Part shown: positions 17,237 through 26,836 of the stretch, one piece after another | Position numbering within the stretch: the first letter of the stretch is position 1 | Layout of the letters: the number at the start of each line of letters is the position of its first letter | Assembly (NCBI RefSeq): GCF_038024855.1 | Contig: NZ_CP139089.1 | Span: forward strand, 3,747,501-3,811,500 | Source of the DNA: Methylocella tundrae | Lineage (GTDB): Bacteria; Pseudomonadota; Alphaproteobacteria; Rhizobiales; Beijerinckiaceae | Reading direction: 5' to 3' | DNA length: 64,000 nt | Made by a program: the position numbers and the translations under genes | The notes under the pieces: generated by a model | Database searches by the model: none | What the model saw: the letters and a program-made list of their open reading frames with translations, nothing else | Told to the model about the DNA's origin: nothing

Positions 17237-18280
17237 ATGACTGAATCCGTCGCGCCGGACGACTGGAACGGCCAGAAAAAAATCAGCCTGGCCCTGCAGG
17301 GCGGCGGTTCGCATGGCGCCTTCACATGGGGCGTGCTGGACGCCATCCTCGAAGACGAACGGCTGGACGTGGAGGCGATTACGGGAACGAGCGCCGGCGC
17401 GATGAACGCCGTCGTTTTTGCCGAGGGTTATCTCGAAGGCGGCCGCAAGGGCGCGCGCAAGAGCCTCGCCAAATTCTGGCGTTCGATCAGCGACGCGGCG
17501 GCGTTCTCTCCCGCGCAGCAAAAAATCATCCACATGTTCTTCCGCGATCTGCCGCTGCAGCGCAGCCTTGCCTTCTGGTGGACGGATTTCCTGACCCATT
17601 ATGCGAGCCCTTACGAGTTCAATCCGCTCAACATCAACCCGCTGCGCGACCATCTGATCAAAATGATCAATTTTGAAAAAGTGCGCGCCATGACCGAGCT
17701 GAAGCTGTTCGTTACGGCGACGAACGTCCATAACGGCAGGGTCACCATCTTCGAAGGCAAGGATCTGACCGCGGATCATGTGATGGCGTCGGCCTGCCTG
17801 CCGTTCCTTTTTCAGGCGGTGGAGATCGACGGCGTCCCCTATTGGGATGGCGGCTATATGGGCAATCCGGCGCTTTTTCCATTGTTCTACGAGACCGCGT
17901 GCCCCGATATATTGATCGTGCAGATCAATCCCATCGAGCGCGATGAAACGCCGAAGTCCGCGCGCGACATTCAGGACCGCCTGAACGAAATCACATTCAA
18001 CGGCGCGCTGATGGGCGAACTCCGCGCAATGGATTTCGTCAACAGGCTGATCGACAAGGGCAGACTGACGGGCGACCAATATATGCGCACGCTCGCGCAT
18101 CGCATCGACGGCGGGAAATTCCTTGAGCCCTTCGCGGCCTCGACCAAAATCGACGCCTCCTGGTCCATGATCCAGAAGCTGCATGGATTTGGCCGCGAGG
18201 CGGGCAAACAATGGCTCGGCGCGCATTACGAGAAGATTGGCGTCGAAGCGACGCTCGATCTGCGCATGGCGTACAGGTAG
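17237..18280 (+). CDS. Patatin-like phospholipase
   Basis: A 347-residue lipid acyl hydrolase. The oxyanion loop is GGGSHGAF, the nucleophile Ser lies in GTSAG, and the dyad Asp in DGGYMGNPA. It is cytoplasmic or peripheral; there is no signal peptide. Patatin-like genes directly behind bdhA are frequent in Hyphomicrobiales, where a role at PHB granules or in membrane turnover has been considered; the substrate here is not known. The 17-bp gap shows co-transcription with bdhA. Confidence 0.93.
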   Translation: MTESVAPDDWNGQKKISLALQGGGSHGAFTWGVLDAILEDERLDVEAITGTSAGAMNAVVFAEGYLEGGRKGARKSLAKFWRSISDAAAFSPAQQKIIHMFFRDLPLQRSLAFWWTDFLTHYASPYEFNPLNINPLRDHLIKMINFEKVRAMTELKLFVTATNVHNGRVTIFEGKDLTADHVMASACLPFLFQAVEIDGVPYWDGGYMGNPALFPLFYETACPDILIVQINPIERDETPKSARDIQDRLNEITFNGALMGELRAMDFVNRLIDKGRLTGDQYMRTLAHRIDGGKFLEPFAASTKIDASWSMIQKLHGFGREAGKQWLGAHYEKIGVEATLDLRMAYR

Positions 18281-18284
18281 CGCT

Positions 18285-18788
18285 TCAGGAATTGAGCAGG
18301 GCGACAGCGCCGTTCAGCGCCGCCGCGAAGCTGATCCAGGCAAGGTAGGGCGCAAGCAGAAAGGCGGCGATCCGATCAGCCTTGGCGCTCTGCCACATGG
18401 TCGCCGCGAGCGTTCCGACGAGCAGCAGGATAATGGCGAAGCCGGCCCAAATGGCGTGGAGCCCGAAAAAGACGGGCGACCAGCTCGCGTTGAGAGCCAG
18501 CTGAACAAGGAATAAAATCAGGGCGCGCCGGCGCGCCGCCGATGGCGGGGCGCGGTCCCAAAGCCGCCAGAGCGCAATCGCCATCAGCCCGTAAAGGATG
18601 GTCCAGGCGATCGGAAAAGCAAGGTTCGGCGGCGTCCAGGCCGGCTTTGCCAGCGTTGCGTACCAGCCTGAAATCTGCGGCGCGGTGGCCGCGCCTTCGA
18701 TCGCCGCGATTGCATAGCAAAGCGCGAAGCAGGCGACCAAACGAAACAGGGAGCGCGCGGCGCCTGTCAGAAGCGGCGCGTCTTTCAT
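18285..18788 (-). CDS. tspO: TspO/MBR family tryptophan-rich sensory protein
   Basis: A 167-residue, five-helix membrane protein. Signatures are WYATLAKPAWTPPN, WTILYGLMAIALW, NASWSPVFFG and the terminal LAWISFAAALN. TspO binds porphyrins and affects tetrapyrrole or stress physiology in alphaproteobacteria. It converges tightly on the patatin gene (4 bp between stop codons). Confidence 0.95.
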   Translation of the reverse strand: MKDAPLLTGAARSLFRLVACFALCYAIAAIEGAATAPQISGWYATLAKPAWTPPNLAFPIAWTILYGLMAIALWRLWDRAPPSAARRRALILFLVQLALNASWSPVFFGLHAIWAGFAIILLLVGTLAATMWQSAKADRIAAFLLAPYLAWISFAAALNGAVALLNS

Positions 18789-18896
18789 GGCGCGGCCTCG
18801 CCGGCTGAGTCGGCCGCATCATAGCGGCGGTGGCTGGCAAAGGCGTTGTATCGCGCCATCGCGTCGAATTGGGCTTTGAACATCAACGCCTCGTTC

Positions 18897-19547
18897 TCAC
18901 GCCGCTTTTGGCGCCCCGGGCTGCTTCAAAGGGTGGGCGGCGCTGAACGCCTCGAGTTGGAGGCAGCGATCGATGATTTCCGCAAGCCTTGGATAGGCGT
19001 CGAGCGCGCCGCCGAAAAGCTGATGGCCGACGGCGACGCTGACGACCGAAATATCGGCGATGGTCACCGTGTCGCCGTGACAATAGAGGCCGGTCTCGCT
19101 CTCGCGAGTCAAATGTTCTTCAATTGATTGCAGGCCGAGCCCCAGCCAATGATGCGCCCATTTCGTCTGGCCGGTTTCATCGACGCCGAATTCAGCTGCG
19201 AGATAGCCGCGCACGCGGGGCGTCACCAGCGAATGCGCGTCTCCCGCCGCGATTTGCGCGAGCGCGCGCGCCCTTGCGCGTCCGCGCGGGTCGGCTGGCA
19301 GGAGCGGGGGAGATGGATGCGTCTCGTCGAGATATTCGAGAATGGCGAGGGATTGCACCAATGGCGGCCCCTCGCCCTCGATGAGCGCGGGAAGCAGGCC
19401 CTGCGGATTGATCGCGAGATAGGCGGGCGCGCAATGCTGACCCTTGAAAAGATCGACGAAGACCTGCTCGGGCGCCAGGCCCTTGAGATTAAGCCCGATG
19501 CGGACGCGAAAACTCGCGAGCGAGCGCCAGAATGTGAATATCTTCAT
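18897..19547 (-). CDS. maiA: Maleylacetoacetate isomerase-like glutathione S-transferase
   Basis: A 216-residue zeta-class GST. The N-terminal thioredoxin fold carries RSLASFRVRIGLNLKGL, NPQGLLPAL and QSLAILEYLDETHP, the MaiA pattern; the C-terminal helical domain has ADISVVSVAVGHQLFGG. The usual SSCS active-site motif is reduced to S-L-A-S here. MaiA acts in tyrosine breakdown, but hmgA and fahA are not adjacent, so maleylpyruvate isomerase or a general GST remain possible. GGAGAGG upstream of ATG 19547 sets the start. Confidence 0.82.
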   Translation of the reverse strand: MKIFTFWRSLASFRVRIGLNLKGLAPEQVFVDLFKGQHCAPAYLAINPQGLLPALIEGEGPPLVQSLAILEYLDETHPSPPLLPADPRGRARARALAQIAAGDAHSLVTPRVRGYLAAEFGVDETGQTKWAHHWLGLGLQSIEEHLTRESETGLYCHGDTVTIADISVVSVAVGHQLFGGALDAYPRLAEIIDRCLQLEAFSAAHPLKQPGAPKAA

Positions 19548-19624
19548 AAAGCCTCTCCGCCAGCGGCTCCATGCTGCCACGAAACAGCATGGAGCTCCAG
19601 TGAGCGGCGGCGAACGCTGGAAGC

Positions 19625-20983
19625 TTACGCCGGCTGGATGGCGTCGCGATCGCCGCGGCGTCTTTCGCCCTGCGGCCTTGCGCTATTATAACGCGGCCTT
19701 GACGCCGACGGCCCATTCGAGCCCGGCGCGCCGGCGCTTCGCGCGCCGAAACCGCGTTCTTGCGGACGCGAGGCGCCTGGGCCTGGCCGCCTGTCCTGCT
19801 GCGGCCGCGGCGAGGTTGCGCTCCGCGCCGGCGGCTTTGCCTCCGGCGAGCCGGGCGCCGCGCGGCGGTCCTGCGTCGGCAGGTTAAGGCGCGTCAGCCT
19901 TTCGATATTGCGAAGAAGGTCGCGCTCGGCGCCGTCGCAAAGCGAAATCGCGACGCCTTCGGCGCCCGCCCGCGCGGTGCGCCCGATGCGATGAACATAG
20001 GCTTCGGGAACTTCCGGCAGGTCGAAATTGACGACATGGGTGACGCCGTCGATATCGATGCCGCGCGCGGCGATGTCCGTTGCAACGAGAGCGCGCACGC
20101 GCCCGGCGCGGAAAGCCGCGAGAGAGCGTTCGCGCTGATTCTGGCTCTTGTTGCCGTGGATCGCGACCGCCGCGATGCCTGTCGCGTCGAGATGCTGCGT
20201 CACCTTGTCGGCGCCGCGCTTCGTGCGGGTGAAGATGATCGTGCGCGCCATTCCGGCGTCGGACAAGAGATCGACGAGAACGTCGCGCTTGCGATGGGTC
20301 TCGACGAAAAGCACCTGCTGGTTGACCCGGTCGGCCGTCTTTGCCACCGGCGTGACCGAGACCTGGACGGGATCATTGAGGAGTTCGCCGGCGAGCTTGG
20401 CGATTTCGGTTGGCATCGTCGCCGAGAAGAACAGATTCTGGCGGCGCTTCGGCAGCGTGCCGACGACGCGGCGGATCGACTTGACGAAACCGAGGTCGAG
20501 CATCTGGTCGACTTCATCGAGCACGAAAAATTCAGTCTTGCCGAGATGCGCGGCGCCGGCGTCGAGATGATCGACGAGACGGCCGGGCGTTGCGACGAGA
20601 ACATCGAGACCGCGCTGCAACGCCCTGATCTGCGCGCCATGCGGCACGCCGCCAAACACCACCTGGACGGAAAGCTGCATTTCCGAGCCGAGGCTGCGGA
20701 AGCTCTCGGCGATCTGGCTGGCGAGTTCGCGCGTCGGGCTCAGCACCAGAACGCGGGCTCCGCCACGCGGCGCCTGTTGCGGATGAGTGATGAGATGATG
20801 AAGGATGGGGAGGGCGAAGGCGGCCGTCTTGCCCGTGCCCGTTTGAGCGATGCCGACGAGATCGCGGCCCGTCATGAGATGGGGGATGGCTTGCGCCTGA
20901 ATGGGCGTCGGCGCCGTGTAGCCGAGTTTATTCAGGGCAAGGAGAAGGGGCGCGGCCAAGCCGAGTCCGGAGAAATCTTGCAA
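19625..20983 (-). CDS. rhlE: DEAD-box RNA helicase RhlE-like, with DEVD in motif II
   Basis: A 452-residue ATP-dependent RNA helicase. Q motif PTPIQAQAI, motif I AQTGTGKT, Ia PTRELASQ, motif II FVLDEVDQMLD, motif III SAT, and VI HRIGRTARAG are all present. Motif II reads DEVD instead of the family DEAD; the catalytic Asp-Glu are kept, so ATPase activity should be retained. After about residue 375 a low-complexity Arg/Pro/Gly tail follows, as in other RhlE proteins. The start is a TTG at 20983; no ATG precedes the Q motif in frame. Confidence 0.93.
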   Translation of the reverse strand: MQDFSGLGLAAPLLLALNKLGYTAPTPIQAQAIPHLMTGRDLVGIAQTGTGKTAAFALPILHHLITHPQQAPRGGARVLVLSPTRELASQIAESFRSLGSEMQLSVQVVFGGVPHGAQIRALQRGLDVLVATPGRLVDHLDAGAAHLGKTEFFVLDEVDQMLDLGFVKSIRRVVGTLPKRRQNLFFSATMPTEIAKLAGELLNDPVQVSVTPVAKTADRVNQQVLFVETHRKRDVLVDLLSDAGMARTIIFTRTKRGADKVTQHLDATGIAAVAIHGNKSQNQRERSLAAFRAGRVRALVATDIAARGIDIDGVTHVVNFDLPEVPEAYVHRIGRTARAGAEGVAISLCDGAERDLLRNIERLTRLNLPTQDRRAAPGSPEAKPPARSATSPRPQQDRRPGPGASRPQERGFGARSAGAPGSNGPSASRPRYNSARPQGERRRGDRDAIQPA

Positions 20984-21607
20984 TGGGGGATCTTTCGATG
21001 AGCCCGTGGCCGCCTTTTGGGCGGAGCTGGGGCTTCAGATAGGTTGGACGCCCTGCGTGCCTGGGCTGTCGAGCGGAGTGCGCTGGTGCGCCCGACAGGA
21101 GAATAGCAAGCTATCCTTCACGCAACCGGAGCGCCAACATCTACACTTAGGCAGATGATCCTCTATCGCTGGTTTGCAGAGAAAAGTCAAGCCAGATCGG
21201 CTTACCGCGGGAGTTTACCGGATTCTCTTAAAGATTATCCACGCCCCCCGGCGCTTTCCACCGCGTAGCGCCTCTATTATAAAATGCCGCCCGCTCAGGT
21301 AGTATTTGAAGTATATATGACGAATCCGCCGTCTGCCCGGAGCGATGCAGCCTGAAGCCGAAGCTGCGGCTCGCGTAAAGCTCATGGAGCAGCCAACTGA
21401 TTTGCTCTCGATTATTTGACTTGAAGAACGAACTCGGGCAGCCTTCCTAGCGCGCCCCAACCCTCCGGCTGAATCGGCGTCATCAGAGGGGGCTCAGACT
21501 TCCAGTAGAAAAACCCCGGAGCGTTTCTTGCATCAGGTTCGTTCGCGGAGATCGCCGCGCAAACGGACATCGCTCTTCGGGGAGAATCAAGGAGAACATT
21601 GAGATTG
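20984..21607. other. Intergenic region between rhlE and the glycosyltransferase pair
   Basis: No coding frame or RNA gene is convincing in these 624 bp. Base composition is more even than in the neighbours, notably around 21100-21450. GGAG at 21591-21594 is the ribosome site for the glycosyltransferase that starts at or near 21608. The promoters of rhlE (minus) and of the glycosyltransferase genes (plus) should both lie here. Confidence 0.4.
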
Positions 21608-22801
21608 ATGGACGACCTCACGATCAAAATTGGCAATGACTTAAAGCACAAGATTTGGGCGGGCGCCGAAAAGGCGTCGACATTTGATCTGCCTATGGTC
21701 AGCGTGATCGTCGTTAATTACAATTATGGGCGCTTCCTGCGCCAGGCCGTCGATTCGATATTTGCGCAAAACTATCCGAACATCGAGTGTATTATCGTTG
21801 ACAACGCCTCGACGGATGAGAGCGCAGAGGTTCTCCTTGAGATCGCCGCGGATTATCCGAGCGCCGTGGTTTTAAGGCGCGCGCGCAATGAGGGGCAATG
21901 CGCCGCTTGTGTCGACGGCTTTGCGGCGAGTTCTGGCGAATATATCGTCTTCCTCGACGCCGACGATGTCTTGGTATCGGCCTTTGTCGAAACGCATGTC
22001 TTCGTGCATTTGTCTCTGCGCCTTCCCGTCGGCCTCACATCCTCGGACATGATGCAGGCCCTCAATTCACGGATTGTCCTTAGCACGATCCGCGGGGACA
22101 ATGCGCAGGCGCTGGAAAAAACCAAAAACACCGCTGATCTTCTGCGAAATTTTGACTCGATCTGTCCCGAATTCTGGCCCTTGCAGAAAATGGACGCATC
22201 GATCAAGGCGCAAGTCCGGCTTATCGAGCCCATGAACGTCGCGTCATGGGTGTGGTCGCCAACTTCGGGCAATTGCTTTCGCCGCGATGCGCTCGATCTA
22301 TTTATCGGCGATCCAGCGTTGCCCGGTTTGCGCTATGCGATTGACACTTACCTTATTCGCGGGATCAGCGTTCTGACGGGAAGCGTGCTGATCGACCGGC
22401 CCTTGTCGATTTACCGGATGCATGGCGGCAATGGCTTCACCAAGCATCCTCACCTCCATGGCGTTCTGAACTACGACAGGTTCGGCCCCAATGATCTCGA
22501 CTTGCGCTCGCGCGAGATGATCATTGACCATTGCGTCGCCAACGCCCGCATGTTCAATAGCCGCCTCCATGAGGCCTCCTGCTTTATCCGGGCTCTCGAG
22601 GCGATCAACGATATTTGGCCGCCCCTGCGTTCGCGCAATAACGCCGCTAAAAGCTATCTCGCGGAAAGGCTCGAGACCGAAGCTGATGCGCTTGCCGATG
22701 TCTTCGGACGCAAGCTCGTTGCTTATTGGCGGGCCCGCCAACGTCATTCGATCATCCGGGCGTTGAAGGCCTGGGGCGCGCGATTGCTCCCGCGCAAATA
22801 G
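21608..22801 (+). CDS. Glycosyltransferase family 2
   Basis: A 397-residue GT-A fold enzyme. The N-terminal domain reads VSVIVVNYNYGRFLRQAVDS, SIFAQNYPNIECIIVDNASTDES and VFLDADDVL (the metal-binding DxD region), the GT2 hallmark. The C-terminal half (about 230-397) is less familiar and contains IYRMHGGNG and many Arg. The sugar and acceptor cannot be predicted. Start choice is open: ATG 21608, or TTG at 21599 or 21605 behind GGAG. The next gene, also a glycosyltransferase, begins 70 bp downstream. Confidence 0.85.
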   Translation: MDDLTIKIGNDLKHKIWAGAEKASTFDLPMVSVIVVNYNYGRFLRQAVDSIFAQNYPNIECIIVDNASTDESAEVLLEIAADYPSAVVLRRARNEGQCAACVDGFAASSGEYIVFLDADDVLVSAFVETHVFVHLSLRLPVGLTSSDMMQALNSRIVLSTIRGDNAQALEKTKNTADLLRNFDSICPEFWPLQKMDASIKAQVRLIEPMNVASWVWSPTSGNCFRRDALDLFIGDPALPGLRYAIDTYLIRGISVLTGSVLIDRPLSIYRMHGGNGFTKHPHLHGVLNYDRFGPNDLDLRSREMIIDHCVANARMFNSRLHEASCFIRALEAINDIWPPLRSRNNAAKSYLAERLETEADALADVFGRKLVAYWRARQRHSIIRALKAWGARLLPRK

Positions 22802-22871
22802 TCAATCCCCGACGTCCCAACGAGACCGGGGGCGCATTGCTCGTTGCGTGGCGTCCGGGGGCAGGGGTGGC

Positions 22872-24122
22872 ATGGATATTATTTTCCTGGACAACGGGCT
22901 GATCGGCCGTGGCGAGCACAGCTACAGCCTGATCAAACAGGTCGGAGAGGCGCTGACGCGCCGGGGAGTTCGTCACCTGGGGTTCGGGACGAAGGCCATG
23001 CAGGCCTCGGTCGCTGAAGAACTGGGCGTTCTTCCACACTTCAACTATCCACTCTATTTCGCCGTTGTCATTTCCGAGCGCGAACATGATCGCCGGCGAA
23101 CGCTTTTCGCAAAAATCCTCGGCCTCAAGGCAGATCCGACACAACCGTCGGAGATCGACACATGGCGCGTCTTGAATGCTTCTTTCGAAAAGGATCTAAG
23201 GGCGCTGCCGCCTGACGCCTGGAGCGCGGACAATCTTATCGTTGTTCCCGCTTGCTCCCAGAATGAGATTCTTGGACTGGTCCACGCTCTGCTGGCAAGG
23301 CCCGAAGGAGCGCGGCCACGCGTTCTCTGTCAACTCATGTTCGGGCCGAACTGGACGGCATGGGGTCGCCCGGCAAAGCTTGGGACCAAACTCTATCGTA
23401 AAGCCTTCGCTCTCGCCCGGCCGCTGATCGGAAAGACGCTGTTCTTTACGACCGAGAACGAGGCGATGCGACGGCTTTATCGCACGACGTTTCGCATTGA
23501 AACGGACATTCTCCCCGTGCCATTTGGCGATGTCGCGCCGGCGGCGGCGCCCGCGGAAAGACCGGTCTTTGGTTTTTTCGGCAATTCCAAATCCGATAAG
23601 GGATTTCACCTGCTGCCGAAGACCATAGAGATCTGTCGCGCGCGCGGGCTGGCGGCTGATTTCACCGTCCAGCTGCAACATTGCGGTTGGGAGCCGGCGA
23701 CGGTTGCGGCCGAGGCCGAACTGCGGCGGATGCAGGGCATAAGGCTGATCGAGGGCGTTCTGAACGGACAAGACTACGCCGCTGAGACGAGCCGGATCGA
23801 CGCGATGCTTTTGCCCTATGATCCCATTCTTTTCGGTCTTCGAGGATCGGGCATCTTTACGCAATCCGCCGCCGCCGGCAGGCCTGTAGTCGCCTCAAAG
23901 GGAACTTTTGCCGGAGACAGCATCACGCGCGGCGAAGCCGAGGGCGAGATTTTTTCGCCCTACGACGCGCCGGCGCTCGCCGACGCCGTCGAGCGGCTCG
24001 CCGGACGCTTGCAGGGGAGCCACGGCCGCGCGGCGGCTCTCGCTAAAGCCTTCAGGCAAAGCCACAGCGCCGACGCCTATGTCGACGTTGTTTTGGCGCA
24101 TGCGCTGCGCAAGCCCGAATGA
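22872..24122 (+). CDS. Glycosyltransferase, GT4/GT-B type
   Basis: A 416-residue protein with two Rossmann-like halves. The N-terminal MDIIFLDNGLIGRGEHSYSL keeps the glycine loop of GT-B enzymes; the C-terminal half has FGFFGNSKSDKGFHLL and the donor-site pattern GSGIFTQSAAAGRPVVAS. This is a retaining glycosyltransferase family 1/4-like sequence; donor and product are unknown. AGGGGTGG precedes ATG 22872. With the GT2 gene it makes an isolated two-gene sugar-transfer unit, with no polymerase or exporter nearby. Confidence 0.75.
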   Translation: MDIIFLDNGLIGRGEHSYSLIKQVGEALTRRGVRHLGFGTKAMQASVAEELGVLPHFNYPLYFAVVISEREHDRRRTLFAKILGLKADPTQPSEIDTWRVLNASFEKDLRALPPDAWSADNLIVVPACSQNEILGLVHALLARPEGARPRVLCQLMFGPNWTAWGRPAKLGTKLYRKAFALARPLIGKTLFFTTENEAMRRLYRTTFRIETDILPVPFGDVAPAAAPAERPVFGFFGNSKSDKGFHLLPKTIEICRARGLAADFTVQLQHCGWEPATVAAEAELRRMQGIRLIEGVLNGQDYAAETSRIDAMLLPYDPILFGLRGSGIFTQSAAAGRPVVASKGTFAGDSITRGEAEGEIFSPYDAPALADAVERLAGRLQGSHGRAAALAKAFRQSHSADAYVDVVLAHALRKPE

Positions 24123-24164
24123 GGCAGCCTCACGGCCCCGGCGGCGCCGTCCATGAAGCCCGCT

Positions 24165-24971
24165 CTAGACGTCCGTGCTGTTGTCGTCGTCGCCATAGTC
24201 CGAGCTGTAGTCGGCGGCGTCCTGTATGTCGTCCTGATCCTGATCGGCGTCCTGCTGGGCGTCCTGCTGGCGAACCGCATCATCGCCATAGTAATTATTG
24301 ACGACGGTCTCGCGGCCGCCGCCAAGTCCCGCCAGCCCCTGATCGACGCCGGGCACGCCGGCGCCAATGCCGAGCGCATTATTGTGGCCGCCGAACAAGC
24401 CTTTGATTGAATCGGCGAGAAGAACACCGCCGGCGACGCCAGCCGCGGCTCCGAGCGCTCCCTTGAGGAAGCCGCCGCCTTGACCACCCATTGGGCCGCC
24501 CATGGGGCCGCCGCCGCCAAAGCCGCCACCCATCGGTCCGCCTTGCGGCGCGCCCCACGGTCCTCCTGCGGGCTGCTGTTGTGGCGGCTGCTGCCAGCCG
24601 CCCTGCTGCGGCGGCTGGCCCCAGCCCGGCGAAGGCGCGCGCGGCTGTTGCGGCGGGGGAGAGGGCTGCGGATTGCCGCCGCCAAACAGGGAGCCGAGGC
24701 CGCCGAGGAAGCTGCCGCCGCCCTGTTGCGGCTGTGCGGCGCGCTGTTCGAGGTCGCGCACCTGCGCCTCCAGCTGCTGCAGGCGGTCATTGGCCGCGCG
24801 CAGCGCCTGATCCTGAACAATGGTGGTCTGGGTGAGGAGATAAGGCGCATAGGGAAGCGCCTTGACGGCGTCCTCGATGAAGGCCTCCGCTTCCTTGTCG
24901 CGCGGATTGGCGCCCGCGCTCTGGATGCGGTCGAACAGGCCTGTGAGCAACTGACGTTCCTCGGGTGACAT
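24165..24971 (-). CDS. DUF2076 domain protein
   Basis: A 268-residue protein starting MSPEERQLLTGLFDRI, the DUF2076 signature. A helical N-terminal domain (about 1-85, with a coiled-coil-like LQQLEAQVRDLEQR) is followed by a long Gly/Pro/Gln-rich low-complexity region (about 90-200), a hydrophobic Gly/Ala stretch (GALGAAAGVAGGVLLADSI) and an acidic Asp-rich tail (DADQDQDD...). The function is unknown; family members are thought to be periplasmic or membrane-associated. GGAG at 6 nt before ATG 24971 sets the start, shorter than the longest open frame. Confidence 0.88.
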   Translation of the reverse strand: MSPEERQLLTGLFDRIQSAGANPRDKEAEAFIEDAVKALPYAPYLLTQTTIVQDQALRAANDRLQQLEAQVRDLEQRAAQPQQGGGSFLGGLGSLFGGGNPQPSPPPQQPRAPSPGWGQPPQQGGWQQPPQQQPAGGPWGAPQGGPMGGGFGGGGPMGGPMGGQGGGFLKGALGAAAGVAGGVLLADSIKGLFGGHNNALGIGAGVPGVDQGLAGLGGGRETVVNNYYGDDAVRQQDAQQDADQDQDDIQDAADYSSDYGDDDNSTDV

Positions 24972-25118
24972 TGCCTTCTCCGGTGCAAAATCGGCGAATT
25001 CCTTATCGCCGCATAAGACATAAGCCGTTTTCGGCGCCCGCCAAGGGGCGTTGCCTGACGGCATCCCTTGCCGCTTCGCCTCGCGCCTCGTATGAAGCAC
25101 GGGAGTTACGAGGATTTA

Positions 25119-26612
25119 ATGAACGACGACACGAAAACTACGCAACGCGCGAGCGCAAAACTGCCGCGCGGCTTTGGCGACCGCGGGCCGGCGGAGATCG
25201 CCGCGACCGAAAAAATGCTCGCCGCGATCAAAGAGTCTTATGAACTCTTTGGTTTCGAGGCGGTCGAGACGCCGTTCATCGAATTCACCGACGCATTGGG
25301 AAAGTTTCTGCCCGATCTCGACCGGCCGAACGAGGGTGTCTTTTCGTTCAAGGACGATGACGAAAGCTGGCTGTCGCTGCGCTATGACCTGACGGCGCCG
25401 CTCGCCCGCTTCGTGGCGGAAAATTTCGATCGTCTGCCGAAACCCTATCGCAGCTATCGCGCCGGCTATGTGTTTCGCAACGAAAAGCCGGGACCGGGGC
25501 GGTTTCGCCAGTTCATGCAGTTCGACGCCGATACGGTCGGCTCCGCCTCAGTCGCGGCCGACGCCGAGATGTGCATGATGGCGGCGGATACGCTCGAGCG
25601 CCTCGGCGTCAGGCGCGGCGATTACGTCATCAAGGTGAACAATCGCAAGATTCTGGACGGCGTTCTGGAGGCGATCGGGCTCAGCGGCGAGGCGAACGCC
25701 GCGCGGCGGCTGATCGTGCTGCGCGCCATCGACAAGCTCGACAAGTTTGGGCCAGAGGGTGTGAAGCTGCTGCTCGGGCCCGGGCGCAAGGACGAGAGCG
25801 GGGATTTTACGAAGGGCGCGGGACTGGATGCTGGCCAGCAGGAGTTTGTGGTTGGGCTCATCGACCCACAAAAGGCGTGGGAAGATCATATAGCGTCAAT
25901 AGATATCCGATTGGCCGACAGTGAGATCGGCCAAGAAGGCCGCACGGAACTTGAACAGATCGCCGAACTGATTTCTCAGGCCGGCTATAATGACGGCCGC
26001 ATCCGCATCGACCCATCCGTCGTCCGCGGCCTCGAATATTACACCGGCCCCGTTTTTGAGGCCGAACTCACCTTTGAAATCGACGGCGAGGACGGCAAGC
26101 CGATCCGCTTCGGTTCGGTCGGCGGCGGCGGCCGCTATGACGGGCTCGTTGGCCGCTTCCGCGGCGAAAACATACCCGCGACCGGCTTTTCCATCGGCGT
26201 GTCGCGGCTTTATTCAGCGCTGAAGGCGGTTCGATCGCCGATCGTCTCCGCCAGGCCGCAACAGGGCCCGGTGGTGGTGCTCGCGCTCGATAAGGGCGAG
26301 CTTCCGCGCTACCAGAAATTTGTCTCCGCGTTGCGGGCGGCGGGCATTCGCGCCGAACTCTACCTTGGCCAGTCCGGCATGAACGCGCAGCTGAAATATG
26401 CCGACAAGCGCGGCTCGATCTGCGCCGTCATTCAGGGGTCCAACGAGCGCGAAAGAGGTGAGGTCGCCATTCGAGACCTTGCGCTCGGCGCCGAACTCGC
26501 CGGCGCCAGCAAGGATCGCGCGGATTACCTTGAACTGCGCGCCAAGGCGCAATTCGCCGTTCCCGAATCCGGGCTGGTCGAAGCGGTCAAAGAGGTTTTG
26601 GGCCGCCATTGA
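25119..26612 (+). CDS. hisS: Histidyl-tRNA synthetase
   Basis: A 497-residue class II synthetase charging tRNA-His. Motif 1 region [12 protein letters not shown], motif 2 [20 protein letters not shown], the histidine motif [13 protein letters not shown], motif 3 GGGGRYDGL with the arginine further on (GFSIGVSRL), and a C-terminal anticodon-binding domain are present in order. GAGG before ATG 25119 sets the start. The alphaproteobacterial HisRS is divergent at the tRNA-His end, and its length here fits that group. hisZ and hisG follow on the same strand. Confidence 0.97.
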   Translation: MNDDTKTTQRASAKLPRGFGDRGPAEIAATEKMLAAIKESYELFGFEAVETPFIEFTDALGKFLPDLDRPNEGVFSFKDDDESWLSLRYDLTAPLARFVAENFDRLPKPYRSYRAGYVFRNEKPGPGRFRQFMQFDADTVGSASVAADAEMCMMAADTLERLGVRRGDYVIKVNNRKILDGVLEAIGLSGEANAARRLIVLRAIDKLDKFGPEGVKLLLGPGRKDESGDFTKGAGLDAGQQEFVVGLIDPQKAWEDHIASIDIRLADSEIGQEGRTELEQIAELISQAGYNDGRIRIDPSVVRGLEYYTGPVFEAELTFEIDGEDGKPIRFGSVGGGGRYDGLVGRFRGENIPATGFSIGVSRLYSALKAVRSPIVSARPQQGPVVVLALDKGELPRYQKFVSALRAAGIRAELYLGQSGMNAQLKYADKRGSICAVIQGSNERERGEVAIRDLALGAELAGASKDRADYLELRAKAQFAVPESGLVEAVKEVLGRH

Positions 26613-26836
26613 GCCCAACAATTCACATTTTCCAGCAAAAGCAGTCGCAACCAACGCTTCCGCCTGCTAAACAGCCCTCGCTTGCAAAGCGCCCATTTAG
26701 AGACACGACCGCCTCTTCCGCGCCGCGATGACGCCCCTTCAGGCGCTCCTCGCCATGAGGGCTTGATGTTGCGTTGCGTGTCCAGCGGGACTTTAGGAGC
26801 AAAGCCAGTTTCGAACCATCCTGTGAGCCGCGCGCT

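Noticed and set aside
19760..21001. 413-codon plus-strand frame opposite rhlE
   Set aside because: Complement of the helicase gene; no motif or start context.
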